Counted from the stretch's first letter, positions 9,454 through 18,776 are shown. The stretch: DNA of 49,392 nucleotides from Myxococcales bacterium (GCA_903970525.1 CAJCIZ010000221.1:1-49392), one strand, 5' to 3'. Translations and numbers: made by a program. Notes: generated from the letters alone by a model not told the origin.

Positions 9454-10809
9454 TCACAGCCGCAGAATATCATTCGCCAGTGCCTGAACCATAATAATCA
9501 TGAGTAATAACAATCCAAGGCGATAAAACAAATTTAACCAGCGTTCGGAAATGGGTCTACGTGTGATAGATTCGATAGATTGAATCAACAAATGACCGCC
9601 ATCCAAACCTGGAATAGGGATGATGTTAATAATGCCAATAGAAATACTCAAAAATGCCAAGAAACTCATAAAAGCAATCGCGCCATGATTTAATGCAACA
9701 CCTGCATATTCAAAAATGGTAATCGGGCCACCCAAACTTTTAAATGAGACTTTCCCCGTTAACATTTTGCCAAAAATAATAAAATTCATGTCAGAAAAAA
9801 GTTTTACTTCTTGCCAGGCATGAGGCAGCGCAGCAATAGGGCCGTATTTATTGAGATGTAACAATTCTTTAGGCCAGGTAAATCCATTTGCAATGCCGAG
9901 GTGCCCATGTCGCGCAAAAAATAAATCCCGCACATGCCCAACCTTCACGGGTATCGTGAGAATTTGTTTATCGCGCTGCAGTTTAAACATGAGTAATTGA
10001 TCAGGATTTTTTACAACCAGTGTCATTAAGTCAATCCAATCATTCGTTGGTTCACCATCCACTGAAATCACTTTGTCGCCAGGTTTTAAGCCGGATTTTT
10101 CTGCGGCAGAATTAGGTAAAACCGTTGTGATAGTGGCGGGTATGTTAGGTTCATATGGAGTGATACCTAAGCTGTCAATGGGATCTGGTTTGAGCTCATT
10201 CAGATGCCAGTTTGCGAGATTTAACGTATAAGATTGACTTGCTTGCGCCCCTAAATTTTTGACGCGCATCAGTAATTCACTTTTATCACCGGCGCGTGCA
10301 ATTAAATGCACCACTAGAGACGTCCAGTTGTGGATTTCTTTGCCGTCGACTTCGATAATTTCTTGTTTGGGTTGTAATCCTGCATAAGCTGCGATGGAAT
10401 TGGGTGCGACTTTGCCTATTGTTGGTGCGATCGTGATAAAGCCAACGACATACAATATCCAATAGAGGAAAAAAGCAAAGACTAAATTAGAGAGCGGACC
10501 TGCTGCAATCACCGCAACTTTTTTATAATAAGCTTGCTGATTAAAAGTCGATTCAAGGTCTGCTTCGGCAACCTCTCCTTCACTTTCATCTAGCATTTTA
10601 ACATAGCCACCTAACGGAATAGCAGCCAAAACATATTCCGTGCCAGATTTGTCATGCCATGAAAATATTTTTTTTCCAAAGCCAATCGAAAAACGTATGA
10701 CTTTTATCCCGAAATATTTCGCTGTGAGAAAATGTCCTAACTCATGAACACCGACTATCAACAAAATGGTAATGATAACGCCAATCACGGAGAAGAGAAT
10801 ACTCATCAT
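9454..10809 (-). CDS. rseP: Site-2 zinc metalloprotease RseP
   Basis: RseP cuts anti-sigma factors and signal-peptide remnants within the inner membrane, for example in the sigma-E envelope stress response. The 451-residue protein has the zinc motif HELGH (His22, Glu23, His26) in the first membrane segment, two PDZ domains in the periplasmic part (about 120-200 and 220-300), and the C-terminal motif NIIPIPGLDGGH near 395-406 with the third zinc ligand. Two tandem ATGs occur at the start, with no strong ribosome site. Unlike in E. coli it does not neighbour dxr or bamA here; rlpA lies just upstream. Confidence 0.95.
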   Translation of the reverse strand: MMSILFSVIGVIITILLIVGVHELGHFLTAKYFGIKVIRFSIGFGKKIFSWHDKSGTEYVLAAIPLGGYVKMLDESEGEVAEADLESTFNQQAYYKKVAVIAAGPLSNLVFAFFLYWILYVVGFITIAPTIGKVAPNSIAAYAGLQPKQEIIEVDGKEIHNWTSLVVHLIARAGDKSELLMRVKNLGAQASQSYTLNLANWHLNELKPDPIDSLGITPYEPNIPATITTVLPNSAAEKSGLKPGDKVISVDGEPTNDWIDLMTLVVKNPDQLLMFKLQRDKQILTIPVKVGHVRDLFFARHGHLGIANGFTWPKELLHLNKYGPIAALPHAWQEVKLFSDMNFIIFGKMLTGKVSFKSLGGPITIFEYAGVALNHGAIAFMSFLAFLSISIGIINIIPIPGLDGGHLLIQSIESITRRPISERWLNLFYRLGLLLLMIIMVQALANDILRL

Positions 10810-10824
10810 GCTATTTTTATTCCA

Positions 10825-11646
10825 TTAAACAGTCGTTGTCTTGATTCCTACTGCACGCAGATGTCTGGTCAGCCTTCCTGCTGTTGCGACATCTCGAAAC
10901 GGCCCAATTTGAACATGATAAAGCGATCTGGCATAAGCAATTCTAACAGGGGCTGAAACTACTTTTTGTAAGCGATTTCTCATTGCTTGTGCGCGTGCAC
11001 GGCTATGAAAGACGCCTGCTTGAATGTAATAAGTCGTGTAATGCGCTTGCGGTAAATGATTTGACGCATAACTTGGACGAGTTGTTTTGTGTTTAGCAAA
11101 TAAAGAAGGTTGTGTTTGCCAATATTCGCGTGGATCTATCGCTTTCACATCAACCATTGCTGTGCCGTGTCCTAACATGCCCAATTTTTTTGCGGCGACG
11201 TAAGAGAGATCGATTAAGCGATTTGCTTCAAACGGACCTCTATCATTAATTTTGACAATGACTTGTTTTTTGTTTTTAAGATTAGTCACTAAGACATAAG
11301 TGGGTAAGGGTAAAGTCTTATGTGCGGCTGTCATCGCTAACATATTATAGCGTTCACCGTTAGACGTGTGATGCGTGTGAAATTGTGTGCCATACCACGA
11401 TGCAATGCCTTGTTCTTCATAATTTTTGCTAGAACGTAAGACATAATAACGGCGGCCAAAGACATCATAAGATGTCATATTGCCGTATTTGCTCAAGGGT
11501 TCAACTTTGGGAACGGCATTAGGAATTTTAGTTTCATCTACATAATAATCTGGCGGACCGTCTTTGTGATGGACGTGAGCGCAACTGGCTAAAAAAGCAA
11601 AAAGACCTAAAACAAAGAATCGTCCAATCCATTGGAATTTATGCAT
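10825..11646 (-). CDS. rlpA: Septal ring lytic transglycosylase RlpA, lipoprotein
   Basis: RlpA proteins bind, and in some species cleave, peptidoglycan strands lacking stem peptides. The 273-residue precursor has a lipoprotein signal with lipobox LASC (lipidated Cys22), a double-psi beta-barrel domain (GIASWYGTQFHTHHTSNGE to KINDRGPFEANRLIDLS, about 80-170) and a C-terminal SPOR domain (about 200-273) for denuded glycan at division sites. The start overlaps the end of mltB by 8 bp, showing translational coupling in the envelope operon mrdA-rodA-mltB-rlpA. Confidence 0.95.
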   Translation of the reverse strand: MHKFQWIGRFFVLGLFAFLASCAHVHHKDGPPDYYVDETKIPNAVPKVEPLSKYGNMTSYDVFGRRYYVLRSSKNYEEQGIASWYGTQFHTHHTSNGERYNMLAMTAAHKTLPLPTYVLVTNLKNKKQVIVKINDRGPFEANRLIDLSYVAAKKLGMLGHGTAMVDVKAIDPREYWQTQPSLFAKHKTTRPSYASNHLPQAHYTTYYIQAGVFHSRARAQAMRNRLQKVVSAPVRIAYARSLYHVQIGPFRDVATAGRLTRHLRAVGIKTTTV

Positions 11647-12646
11647 GATTCGATTTCTCCCGTAGATCAGAAATGCTATCGCTCAGTTGATAAACTGCCA
11701 TAGCATACAAATCACTCGGGTTATAAAGTTTAATCACTTCAAAATTATGTAATCCTATCCAGTATTCTTTACCAGATCGGTCTTGTAATTGAATAACTCT
11801 GAAATGTCCATCTTCAGGAATAGGTTGATAAGGATGTATGCCATATTCTGCTAAATCAGCATGGGTTTTAAGCGTTTTCTGTCTTGAGAAAAACGATAGG
11901 AAAGAGAAATGGCTTTTTTGTACTTCGGTTGGAATCGCAACAGGTTGGTTATATTTCCAGCCATGTTTTTGATAATAATTGGCAACGCTGCCGATGATGT
12001 CCGCTGTATTATTCGATAAATCAATTCTAGGGTTGCCAGAAAAATTAACTGCATAATAACGATAACTGCTAGGCATGAATTGCAATTGGCCGATAGCACC
12101 CGCATAAGAGCCTCTGATTGTTAGCGGATTCAAATGTTGCTCGCGAGACAATAATAAAAATTCTTCTAATTCCGTACGGAAATAATGAGAGCGGCGTGAG
12201 TCACTGAATGCAATATTAGCAAGCGCATCAATCACAGGGTATTCGCCTTTTTCTTTCCCATAAGTTGTTTCAACCCCTATGGTTGCAACAATAATGCTAG
12301 CGGGTACACCGTAAATTTTTTCCGCTTTTTCAAGTAATTTTTCATGTTGGTTCCAGAATTTAACGCCGCCTTCAATGCGTGAGCGCGTTAAGAATAAAGC
12401 TTGATAGCGATACCACGGTGCGGCTTCTAAAGGGGCTTTGACACTATGCATGACACTGGGGCGAACTTTGACAGCATCAAAAATTTTGCTGAGCTCTGCT
12501 TTTTTAAAGCCATGCTTTTCTACCATTTTATTGATAAAAGCTTGCACATCAGGGCGATTGACGAAATTTTCATTGGCCCAAACATTGAATGAGAGAAATA
12601 AAGAAATAAGCGCTAAACATCCTGTGACTAAAATTCGATTTAACAT
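11639..12646 (-). CDS. mltB: Membrane-bound lytic murein transglycosylase B
   Basis: MltB cleaves the glycan backbone of peptidoglycan to give 1,6-anhydro-MurNAc ends. The 335-residue protein has an N-terminal signal sequence (about 1-24, ending NVWA, without a lipobox, so possibly soluble or anchored), the transglycosylase family-3 fold, catalytic Glu126 in IGVETTYG, and the substrate-binding segment SYAGAIGQLQFMPSSYR. AGGAT lies just before the ATG. It starts 9 bp after rodA ends and overlaps rlpA by 8 bp, so synthesis and remodelling enzymes are co-expressed. Confidence 0.95.
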   Translation of the reverse strand: MLNRILVTGCLALISLFLSFNVWANENFVNRPDVQAFINKMVEKHGFKKAELSKIFDAVKVRPSVMHSVKAPLEAAPWYRYQALFLTRSRIEGGVKFWNQHEKLLEKAEKIYGVPASIIVATIGVETTYGKEKGEYPVIDALANIAFSDSRRSHYFRTELEEFLLLSREQHLNPLTIRGSYAGAIGQLQFMPSSYRYYAVNFSGNPRIDLSNNTADIIGSVANYYQKHGWKYNQPVAIPTEVQKSHFSFLSFFSRQKTLKTHADLAEYGIHPYQPIPEDGHFRVIQLQDRSGKEYWIGLHNFEVIKLYNPSDLYAMAVYQLSDSISDLREKSNHA

Positions 12647-12655
12647 ATCCTGCCT

Positions 12656-13795
12656 TTAAGTAGTAAGTAATTTACGATGCGTTTGTATAGACATCAGAAT
12701 ACCGAAACTTGCCATCAACGTCACCATGGAAGATCCACCATAACTGATTAAGGGTAATGGTATGCCAACCACGGGCAGTACTCCACTCACCATGCCCATA
12801 TTGACAAAGAATGAAACAAAAAATGTCAATGTCAAGCTACCTGCCAGTACACGTGAGAAGGTATCTTGAGCATTCATGGTGATATAAAGTCCTCGTGCAA
12901 TGATACACATAAATAAGCAGATTAAAAACAAGCTGCCAATAAATCCGAATTCTTCACCGCAGGCGGCAAAAATAAAGTCAGTCGCATGCTCAGGTAAGAA
13001 ATGTAAATGAGACTGTGTGCCATTTAACCAGCCTTTGCCAAATAATCCACCAGAGCCAATGGCAATCTTGGATTGTATGATGTGGTAGCCGGCGCCTAGC
13101 GGGTCACGTTCTGGGTTGAGGAAAGTCAGCACGCGTTGACGTTGATAGGCATGCATGAAATACCAGATAACCGGTGCTGTAATTGCCATCAAACTACCAA
13201 TCCCACCGATAAACCACCAGCTTAATCCCGCGAGCAATAATGCGCTACCGCCCGCAACCATCAGTACAATAGCCGTCCCTAAATCAGGTTGCTTAGCTGT
13301 TAAAGCAGCCGGGACCAAAATAACAATGAAAGAAAATAGGATGGATTTTTTGGTTAAAGGGAGATGAATTTTATGGTAATGCCAGGCTAGCATCATAGGA
13401 ATTGCTAACTTCATCAACTCAGAAGGTTGCAAGCGAAAGAATCCAATGGTTAACCAGCGCTGTGCTCCTTTGTCTGAATGCCCTACAAATAAGACAGCAA
13501 ACAGTAATATCAGACTCACAATATAAATCCATGCAGCCCAGCGCTGATAGGTAATCGGCGGAATTTGGGCAAATAAGAACATCCCAAGCATAGCGAATAA
13601 ACTATGTGCAATCTGAGATTCTACAACTTGGATATCTTGATTACTGGCGCTGTATAAAATACCCAAGCCCAAGAGGATTAAAATTAATATCCCTGCAAAT
13701 AAAGGCGCGTCAATGTGAATACACTGCCATATCGTGCGATATTCCGTGCCGGTATCGCGTACTTTGAAACGCTGTTTGATTCTATCCGCTAGCAT
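12656..13795 (-). CDS. rodA: Rod-shape peptidoglycan glycosyltransferase RodA (SEDS)
   Basis: RodA polymerises lipid II into glycan strands in the elongasome together with PBP2. The 379-residue protein is polytopic (about 10 membrane segments) with a SEDS signature near the C terminus (GVLPVVGIPLPLISYGGSS) and the conserved segment LQPSELMKLA. Its start overlaps the end of mrdA by 14 bp, as expected for obligate partners. mltB follows 9 bp later. Confidence 0.97.
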   Translation of the reverse strand: MLADRIKQRFKVRDTGTEYRTIWQCIHIDAPLFAGILILILLGLGILYSASNQDIQVVESQIAHSLFAMLGMFLFAQIPPITYQRWAAWIYIVSLILLFAVLFVGHSDKGAQRWLTIGFFRLQPSELMKLAIPMMLAWHYHKIHLPLTKKSILFSFIVILVPAALTAKQPDLGTAIVLMVAGGSALLLAGLSWWFIGGIGSLMAITAPVIWYFMHAYQRQRVLTFLNPERDPLGAGYHIIQSKIAIGSGGLFGKGWLNGTQSHLHFLPEHATDFIFAACGEEFGFIGSLFLICLFMCIIARGLYITMNAQDTFSRVLAGSLTLTFFVSFFVNMGMVSGVLPVVGIPLPLISYGGSSMVTLMASFGILMSIQTHRKLLTT

Positions 13796-15638
13796 GCGTT
13801 TGTCTCATCTCTAAAAAATAATAATCTAAAATTTGACGCGCCAAAATAGTAGCAAATACGCCATTTTCACCAATAACCGCAATGGCAATTTCTGGTTTTT
13901 CTACGGGAGCAAATGCGACTAATAAATGGTGGTCGCGTAATTTTTCAGGTAGATCGGATTGATTTTCATCGCCGCTTTCTGTTTCATAGCGTTTTTTCAA
14001 AACGGAGTACACTTGCGCTGTGCCTGATTTTGCTGCGACCGTATAATTCGGATTATTCAGTTTGCGGCCTGTGCCTTGCAAAACGACGTCTTGCATGGCC
14101 TGGATGACAGTGTTCCAAGTGCTATCTTTCAAATTGACTTTATTCAGTGGTGTTGGAGTTTGCTGAACAAATGCTTTGCCCGGTTCTTGAGAACCCAGTA
14201 AGAGATACGGTGAAAAACGTTGTCCGCGATTAGCAAGCGTCGCCACACCAGAAGCCATTTGCAAAGGCGTTGCTTGCATAAATCCTTGGCCTATTCCTGA
14301 GTTGAGTGTATCACCTTCATACCAGGCTGTTTTTTTAACGCGTTTTTTCCAGGCAGGTGATGCCACCACACCCGGTGCTTCATCTTCTAAATCAATACCA
14401 GTGGCTTGTCCAAATCCAAATGAAGTTAAGATGTGGTCCATGCGAGTAATACCTAATTTTGATGCGAGTTCAAAAAAATAAGTGTCGCAAGAATTCACGA
14501 TAGCACGATTCAAATTCACTACGCCGTGACCATGACGTCGCCAGTCGCGAAAAAGATGTTTGCTATTTTTCAATTGGAAAAAACCAGGATCGAATAAAGT
14601 ATATTCTGGTGTTGTAATGCCAGATTCTAAGCCTTCTAACGCCATAAAAGGTTTTATGGTTGAGGCAAGCGGATACAGACCGAGTAGGGTGCGGTCATAG
14701 AGCGGTCTCTCATAGGATGATTGTAGTGCTTGAAAATCTTGGGTAGAAATCCCCGCCACAAAAAGATTGGGATCGTAACCAGGCTCACTCACCATCGCAA
14801 GAATTTGACCGGTGCTCGGTTGAATGGCAACAACAGCGCCACGATGTCCTGCAAATATTTTTTCAATAGCAATTTGTAATCGACTGTCTAGTGTTAAATA
14901 TAAATTTTTGCCTGGGATGGGATTAATTTCTTTCAAGATTCGTACGGGTTGTCCGCTCGCATCATTTTCTGCTTGTTGATAGCCTACGGTGCCGTGTAAA
15001 TCATCTTCGTAATATTTTTCGATGCCGAGTTTGCCGATATAGTTGGTGGCGCTATAATTTGTTGCATCAATATCACTTAATTCATCTTGATTGATGCGTC
15101 CTACATATCCTAAGACATGGCTGAAGCTTGCATTAAAAGGATAATGTCGTATCAAACGCGCTTTGATCACAAAACCCGGAAAGCGATAAGCATTCTCTGA
15201 AAACTTTGCAACATCTTCTTCTGATAGACGTAGTTTCAAAGGAATTTCGTCAAAACGTCTATGTTGTTTCAATTGTTTTTGAAAGAGTGCGATATCAGTA
15301 TCATCCAGCGAAATAATTTTGGAGATAGTCGATAAGGCTCTAGGAAGATTGCCGACTTCATACGGCACCACATCTAAACTGAAGACAGGCATATTTTCAG
15401 CGAGTAATACACCGTTGCGATCGTAGACCAGACCTCGTGTCGGTTCGATTGGGATCAGGTCGAGTGAATTTTTTTGTGAAAGCGTGGTATACAAAGTATG
15501 TTTAGTGAGCTGTAAATAACCTAATCTAGCAATGAGTAATAACACCAAGATAACCATGATGAGCAAAACTGAAATACAGCGGCGGCTGATAAGCTGAATT
15601 TCTTGTAAATGGTTTTTGAGAGGTGTTTGTTTGTACAT
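13782..15638 (-). CDS. mrdA: Penicillin-binding protein 2, elongation transpeptidase
   Basis: PBP2 cross-links peptidoglycan made by RodA during side-wall growth. The 618-residue protein has one N-terminal membrane anchor (about 20-42), a dimerisation/pedestal domain, and the transpeptidase domain with active-site Ser326 in STIK, the SCD variant of the SxN motif at 383-385, and KSGT at 537-540; all three match class B PBP2 proteins. Length is normal (E. coli 633). It heads the operon mrdA-rodA-mltB-rlpA. No clear -35/-10 pair was identified in the AT-rich gap upstream. Confidence 0.97.
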   Translation of the reverse strand: MYKQTPLKNHLQEIQLISRRCISVLLIMVILVLLLIARLGYLQLTKHTLYTTLSQKNSLDLIPIEPTRGLVYDRNGVLLAENMPVFSLDVVPYEVGNLPRALSTISKIISLDDTDIALFQKQLKQHRRFDEIPLKLRLSEEDVAKFSENAYRFPGFVIKARLIRHYPFNASFSHVLGYVGRINQDELSDIDATNYSATNYIGKLGIEKYYEDDLHGTVGYQQAENDASGQPVRILKEINPIPGKNLYLTLDSRLQIAIEKIFAGHRGAVVAIQPSTGQILAMVSEPGYDPNLFVAGISTQDFQALQSSYERPLYDRTLLGLYPLASTIKPFMALEGLESGITTPEYTLFDPGFFQLKNSKHLFRDWRRHGHGVVNLNRAIVNSCDTYFFELASKLGITRMDHILTSFGFGQATGIDLEDEAPGVVASPAWKKRVKKTAWYEGDTLNSGIGQGFMQATPLQMASGVATLANRGQRFSPYLLLGSQEPGKAFVQQTPTPLNKVNLKDSTWNTVIQAMQDVVLQGTGRKLNNPNYTVAAKSGTAQVYSVLKKRYETESGDENQSDLPEKLRDHHLLVAFAPVEKPEIAIAVIGENGVFATILARQILDYYFLEMRQTHASG

Positions 15639-15802
15639 GGTTTTTGCCTAACAGAGATTGTAGAGAGTTTACATGGAATGAGGATGGAGTTCCATGGTGA
15701 AATTGAATCTTTAACTGTTTGATAATTAAGTTAATCTCAAGACGGAGAGCATTCGCAATTACCTCATATCTTTCCTACGCTTAAGAAGTAGGGGTAAAGT
15801 TT

Positions 15803-16008
15803 ATGAGCCGCTTATTAAAAGACGATGACAAGAATCTTCCAGAAACATTAAGACCCTCTCATAGTCGCTACTGGATCAAGCTGTTAACTCTTCAGGTTAT
15901 ACAGAAGCCAAAACGATAGAGGTTGAAAAAGGTGCATACGTCTTAAAAAGCGCTGAGCAGACCAAGAAGGTTGAGATAGCCAAACAACCAAATCCCACAG
16001 CAAATTGA
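15803..16008 (+). pseudogene. Possible frameshifted small gene of unknown function
   Basis: This lies in the 402-bp gap between mrdA and the PagL-like gene (15639-16040). AGGGG precedes an ATG that opens a 38-codon frame (15803-15919). A second frame, two bases out of register, is open from 15865 to a stop at 16006-16008 and reads like protein (SSGYTEAKTIEVEKGAYVL, then KSAEQTKKVEIAKQ). Joined by a one-base shift between 15862 and 15919 they would give a hydrophilic product of about 68 residues. I recognise no family. It may be a recently broken gene, a sequencing error, or chance. Nothing else was seen in the rest of the gap. Confidence 0.35.
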
Positions 16009-16040
16009 TCTCAAAAATAATTCAAGGCGTGATTTTTCCG

Positions 16041-16592
16041 CTAATCGAGTTGATAGCCGACATTTAAGATGAGAGGTACGGTGATGCCTGCATTATATGC
16101 AGACATAGAGCCGTTAGAATAATGTAAAGCGCTTAAGGTTGCAAAAAAGCGTTGTGATTTCCCGAATTTCGCACCCACACCCAGTTCATCTTGGAAAGCA
16201 TAATGGATACCCAAATTGCGGTCGTCAAAACGTGTGCTTGATAAATAGGAAGCACCGATACTCGCTTCCAAGTAAGGCGTAAAATAAGTTGTTTTTGTGA
16301 TGATGTATCGTATGACAGGTGCGATCGCAAAAATATTCATGATGCGGTTTGGCCCTGAGCCGCCTACCCACCAATGTCCATACCCTGCAGCAAAATAGAT
16401 ATTCACTTTTTTCCACACTAAGGATTGTGGTTGGTACCAAATAACGGCGCGATAGCCATGCACATTAGTGGGGTCTTTTGTTTTGATCAAGATAGGGAGG
16501 GTTACGCCAAATTGTACACTGGTTGCAGACGCAGAACTTGTAAAGAAAATCATCCCTAATAAAATTACAATTATTCTTTTCCAAACCAGCAT
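16041..16592 (-). CDS. PagL-like outer membrane protein (lipid A 3-O-deacylase family)
   Basis: PagL enzymes are eight-stranded outer-membrane barrels that remove the 3-O acyl chain of lipid A. The 183-residue precursor has a signal peptide (about 1-23, SSASA) and alternating amphipathic strands. Near the C terminus, HYSNG (His157, Ser159, Asn160) matches the catalytic His-Ser motif of PagL. The third triad residue, Glu14 positions after the His in Pseudomonas PagL, aligns with Thr171 (NAGIT) when compared from memory, so activity is uncertain. The ribosome site is weak. A palindrome at 16636-16655 may be its operator. It is transcribed alone. Confidence 0.7.
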   Translation of the reverse strand: MLVWKRIIVILLGMIFFTSSASATSVQFGVTLPILIKTKDPTNVHGYRAVIWYQPQSLVWKKVNIYFAAGYGHWWVGGSGPNRIMNIFAIAPVIRYIITKTTYFTPYLEASIGASYLSSTRFDDRNLGIHYAFQDELGVGAKFGKSQRFFATLSALHYSNGSMSAYNAGITVPLILNVGYQLD

Positions 16593-16635
16593 AACTGTGT
16601 CATCCGTAACACATTTTTATTGATCATAACGAATT

Positions 16636-16655
16636 TATACTAATTTACTAGTATA
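16636..16655. promoter_or_regulatory. Palindromic possible operator of the PagL-like gene
   Basis: TATACTA and TAGTATA form a perfect 7-bp inverted repeat around a 6-bp spacer, 44-63 bp before the PagL-like start and overlapping AT-rich -10-like sequence. This suits a dimeric regulator, but no regulator was identified. Confidence 0.4.
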
Positions 16656-16717
16656 GGAATACCCGCGATGATTGAGAAATAACCCTAATAAGACCAAGGG
16701 TAGTTGATACTCAGTAA

Positions 16718-17719
16718 TTATGGCAAATTACTCACGTCATTGCGAGCGTTAGCGCTCACAATGACAGTTGCCAACATCTCAATATGCGCATCTGAAGAAT
16801 TCAGTGCAGGAATATAGTCAAATGATTCGCCACCCGCTTCTAAAAATTGTTCTTTCCCGCGAATAGCAATTTCTTCTAATGTCTCAAGACAATCAACAGC
16901 AAAGCCAGGACAAACAACTTGTATGCGCTTAATATTTTGTTTAGGCAACGCTGCCAGCACATGATCAGTATAAGGTGACAACCATTTAGTAGGCCCTAAG
17001 CGTGATTGGAAAGAGACCGACCATTCTTTGTCATTCAATTTTAAGTTTTCAGCGATAAGACGCGCGCTTAATTGACATAAATCTGCGTAAGGATCACCTG
17101 CCTCTGCATATTTTTGCGGAATACCATGGAAAGAAAATAATAAATAAGATTTTTCATTTTTTTTCCAATGATCACGTATGGCATCGCTGATAGCTTGGAT
17201 ATAGCTAGGATGGTCTGCATAGTGATCGATGAAACGACACGCTGGAATAGCGCGCCATGTTTTAAAAGTTTGACAGACCGCATCAATACTCGAAGCAGTG
17301 GAAGTGGCAGAATATTGTGGATACATCGGTAAAACACAGAGCTGGTTCATGCCTTGAGCGCGCAATGTTTCTAATCCACTCTTTATAGATGGATTGCTAT
17401 AATTCATACCAATTGTCACAGGAATATCTTGATTAAATTTCTTTGAAAGTTTTTCCTGTAATTTAATCGCAATATCTTGCGTGTGGAATAAGAGTGGTGA
17501 GCCTTCTTCTGTCCAAATTTTTTGATAAAGTTCGGCTGATTTTTTTGGGCGCGTACGTAAAATAATGCCGTACAATATAGGCTTCCAAAGAATAGGTGGC
17601 AAAGCAATCACTCTACGGTCAGACAAAAATGCTTTGAGATAACGCCGTACAGCTGATGGTGTGGGCGCATCAGGCGTGCCAATATTGGTGAGTAAAATGC
17701 CTAGTTTTTTTTGTGTCAT
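16718..17719 (-). CDS. hemH: Ferrochelatase
   Basis: HemH inserts Fe2+ into protoporphyrin IX, the last step of haem synthesis. The 333-residue protein begins LGILLTNIGTPDAP and carries the catalytic His198 in SFHGIPQKY and Glu279 in PGFAVDCLETLEEI. Its last codons (about residues 319-328) lie inside a 30-bp palindromic repeat (16736-16765), so the tail SANARNDV is encoded by repeat DNA rather than being ancestral. The start overlaps the stop of htpX by 4 bp (ATGA), so it is the third gene of lemA-htpX-hemH. hemF, earlier in the same pathway, lies at 45996. Confidence 0.96.
   Translation of the reverse strand: MTQKKLGILLTNIGTPDAPTPSAVRRYLKAFLSDRRVIALPPILWKPILYGIILRTRPKKSAELYQKIWTEEGSPLLFHTQDIAIKLQEKLSKKFNQDIPVTIGMNYSNPSIKSGLETLRAQGMNQLCVLPMYPQYSATSTASSIDAVCQTFKTWRAIPACRFIDHYADHPSYIQAISDAIRDHWKKNEKSYLLFSFHGIPQKYAEAGDPYADLCQLSARLIAENLKLNDKEWSVSFQSRLGPTKWLSPYTDHVLAALPKQNIKRIQVVCPGFAVDCLETLEEIAIRGKEQFLEAGGESFDYIPALNSSDAHIEMLATVIVSANARNDVSNLP
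16736..16765. repeat. Palindromic REP-like unit inside the hemH 3' end
   Basis: GTCATTGCGAGCG and CGCTCACAATGAC form an imperfect inverted repeat (one mismatch) around TTAG. GTCATTGCGAGC is a core seen in dispersed intergenic repeats of many bacteria. It is coding here, in the last part of hemH. Confidence 0.65.
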
Positions 17720-18771
17720 GGTTTTTGTTTCTGTAGAAATCCAATCGCAGCCAGTCTGTCTTTGATATTCGGATGAGTAGAAAAAGCATCGGCTAATGAA
17801 GTGACTGGCTCGATGTTGGCTTGTACGGGATCAAAAATATACGCTTCTTTGCGCACGTTTTCATGAGGTGTTTGCATATAGGCTTGAGCGTAGGTGTCTT
17901 TGTTATCGACATGATCATTTTGAATTTTTAAGAGTGCGGAAGCCAGTGGCTGATTATCACGACATAATTCAACAGAGCCTGCATCCGCCATAAATTCACG
18001 TGTACGACTGAGATACAATAAGAGCATCACATTGATGATTGGTAATACATAACGCACGATGATAATAATCGTTGCTAAATTATTGCGTGAACGATTATCG
18101 TTGCTGCTGCCGCGGTTTGAGAACATGGCGCTATAAAAAAGCATATCGATTACCATCAGCATTAAATTAGCTAACACAGATGCCATGAGGGTGAGTTTGA
18201 TATCCATGTGTCGGATATGACTGAGTTCATGTGCCATCACAGCTTGTAATTCGCTGCGATTCAATTTTTCAGCTAAGCCGCGTGTAATTGCGACCATCGC
18301 AGATTTTTCACTGTAGCCGCTAGCAAACGCATTCATGTAATCTGCGTCAATGAGATAAACCTTTGGCATAAACTGCAAACCCGCTGCAATTTTCATTTCT
18401 TCAACGACGTTATACAATTGTTTTTCTGCGACGGTTTTAGCCGTGTCTGGTGTAATTTCATGATATTCCGTGCCTAATAACATCAATTGATCGGCAAACG
18501 AGAAAGTCACAATTAAAGAAATGGCAGCCACTGCGAGCATGACACAGGTTGCGAGCGGAAAAACTTGCAAGGTGACGATGGCCCTAAATATATTTGACAA
18601 GGGCTCTTGCGGATAACGCATGGAAACAACATAAGTATCAACCAACAATCCTAAGGCAAGATAAATCAGAAAAAAAATCGCAATCACCATAAAGGTTTTA
18701 CGATTATTCTTTTGCAAAGAACCGCGCCAATCTGCAGATGTGGCGCTGAAGTTATCTAATGGTTGTGTCAT
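17716..18771 (-). CDS. htpX: HtpX-like membrane zinc metalloprotease (M48)
   Basis: M48 membrane proteases degrade misfolded inner-membrane proteins. The 351-residue protein has two N-terminal membrane segments (about 27-50 and 68-92), the zinc motif HELSH at 181-185, further hydrophobic segments after it, and REFMADAGSVEL, likely with the third zinc ligand. It is longer than E. coli HtpX (293) and resembles the M48 type that is typically paired with LemA, which lies 5 bp upstream here. hemH overlaps its stop by 4 bp. The gene name is used in the broad sense. Confidence 0.88.
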   Translation of the reverse strand: MTQPLDNFSATSADWRGSLQKNNRKTFMVIAIFFLIYLALGLLVDTYVVSMRYPQEPLSNIFRAIVTLQVFPLATCVMLAVAAISLIVTFSFADQLMLLGTEYHEITPDTAKTVAEKQLYNVVEEMKIAAGLQFMPKVYLIDADYMNAFASGYSEKSAMVAITRGLAEKLNRSELQAVMAHELSHIRHMDIKLTLMASVLANLMLMVIDMLFYSAMFSNRGSSNDNRSRNNLATIIIIVRYVLPIINVMLLLYLSRTREFMADAGSVELCRDNQPLASALLKIQNDHVDNKDTYAQAYMQTPHENVRKEAYIFDPVQANIEPVTSLADAFSTHPNIKDRLAAIGFLQKQKP

Positions 18772-18776
18772 AAATA

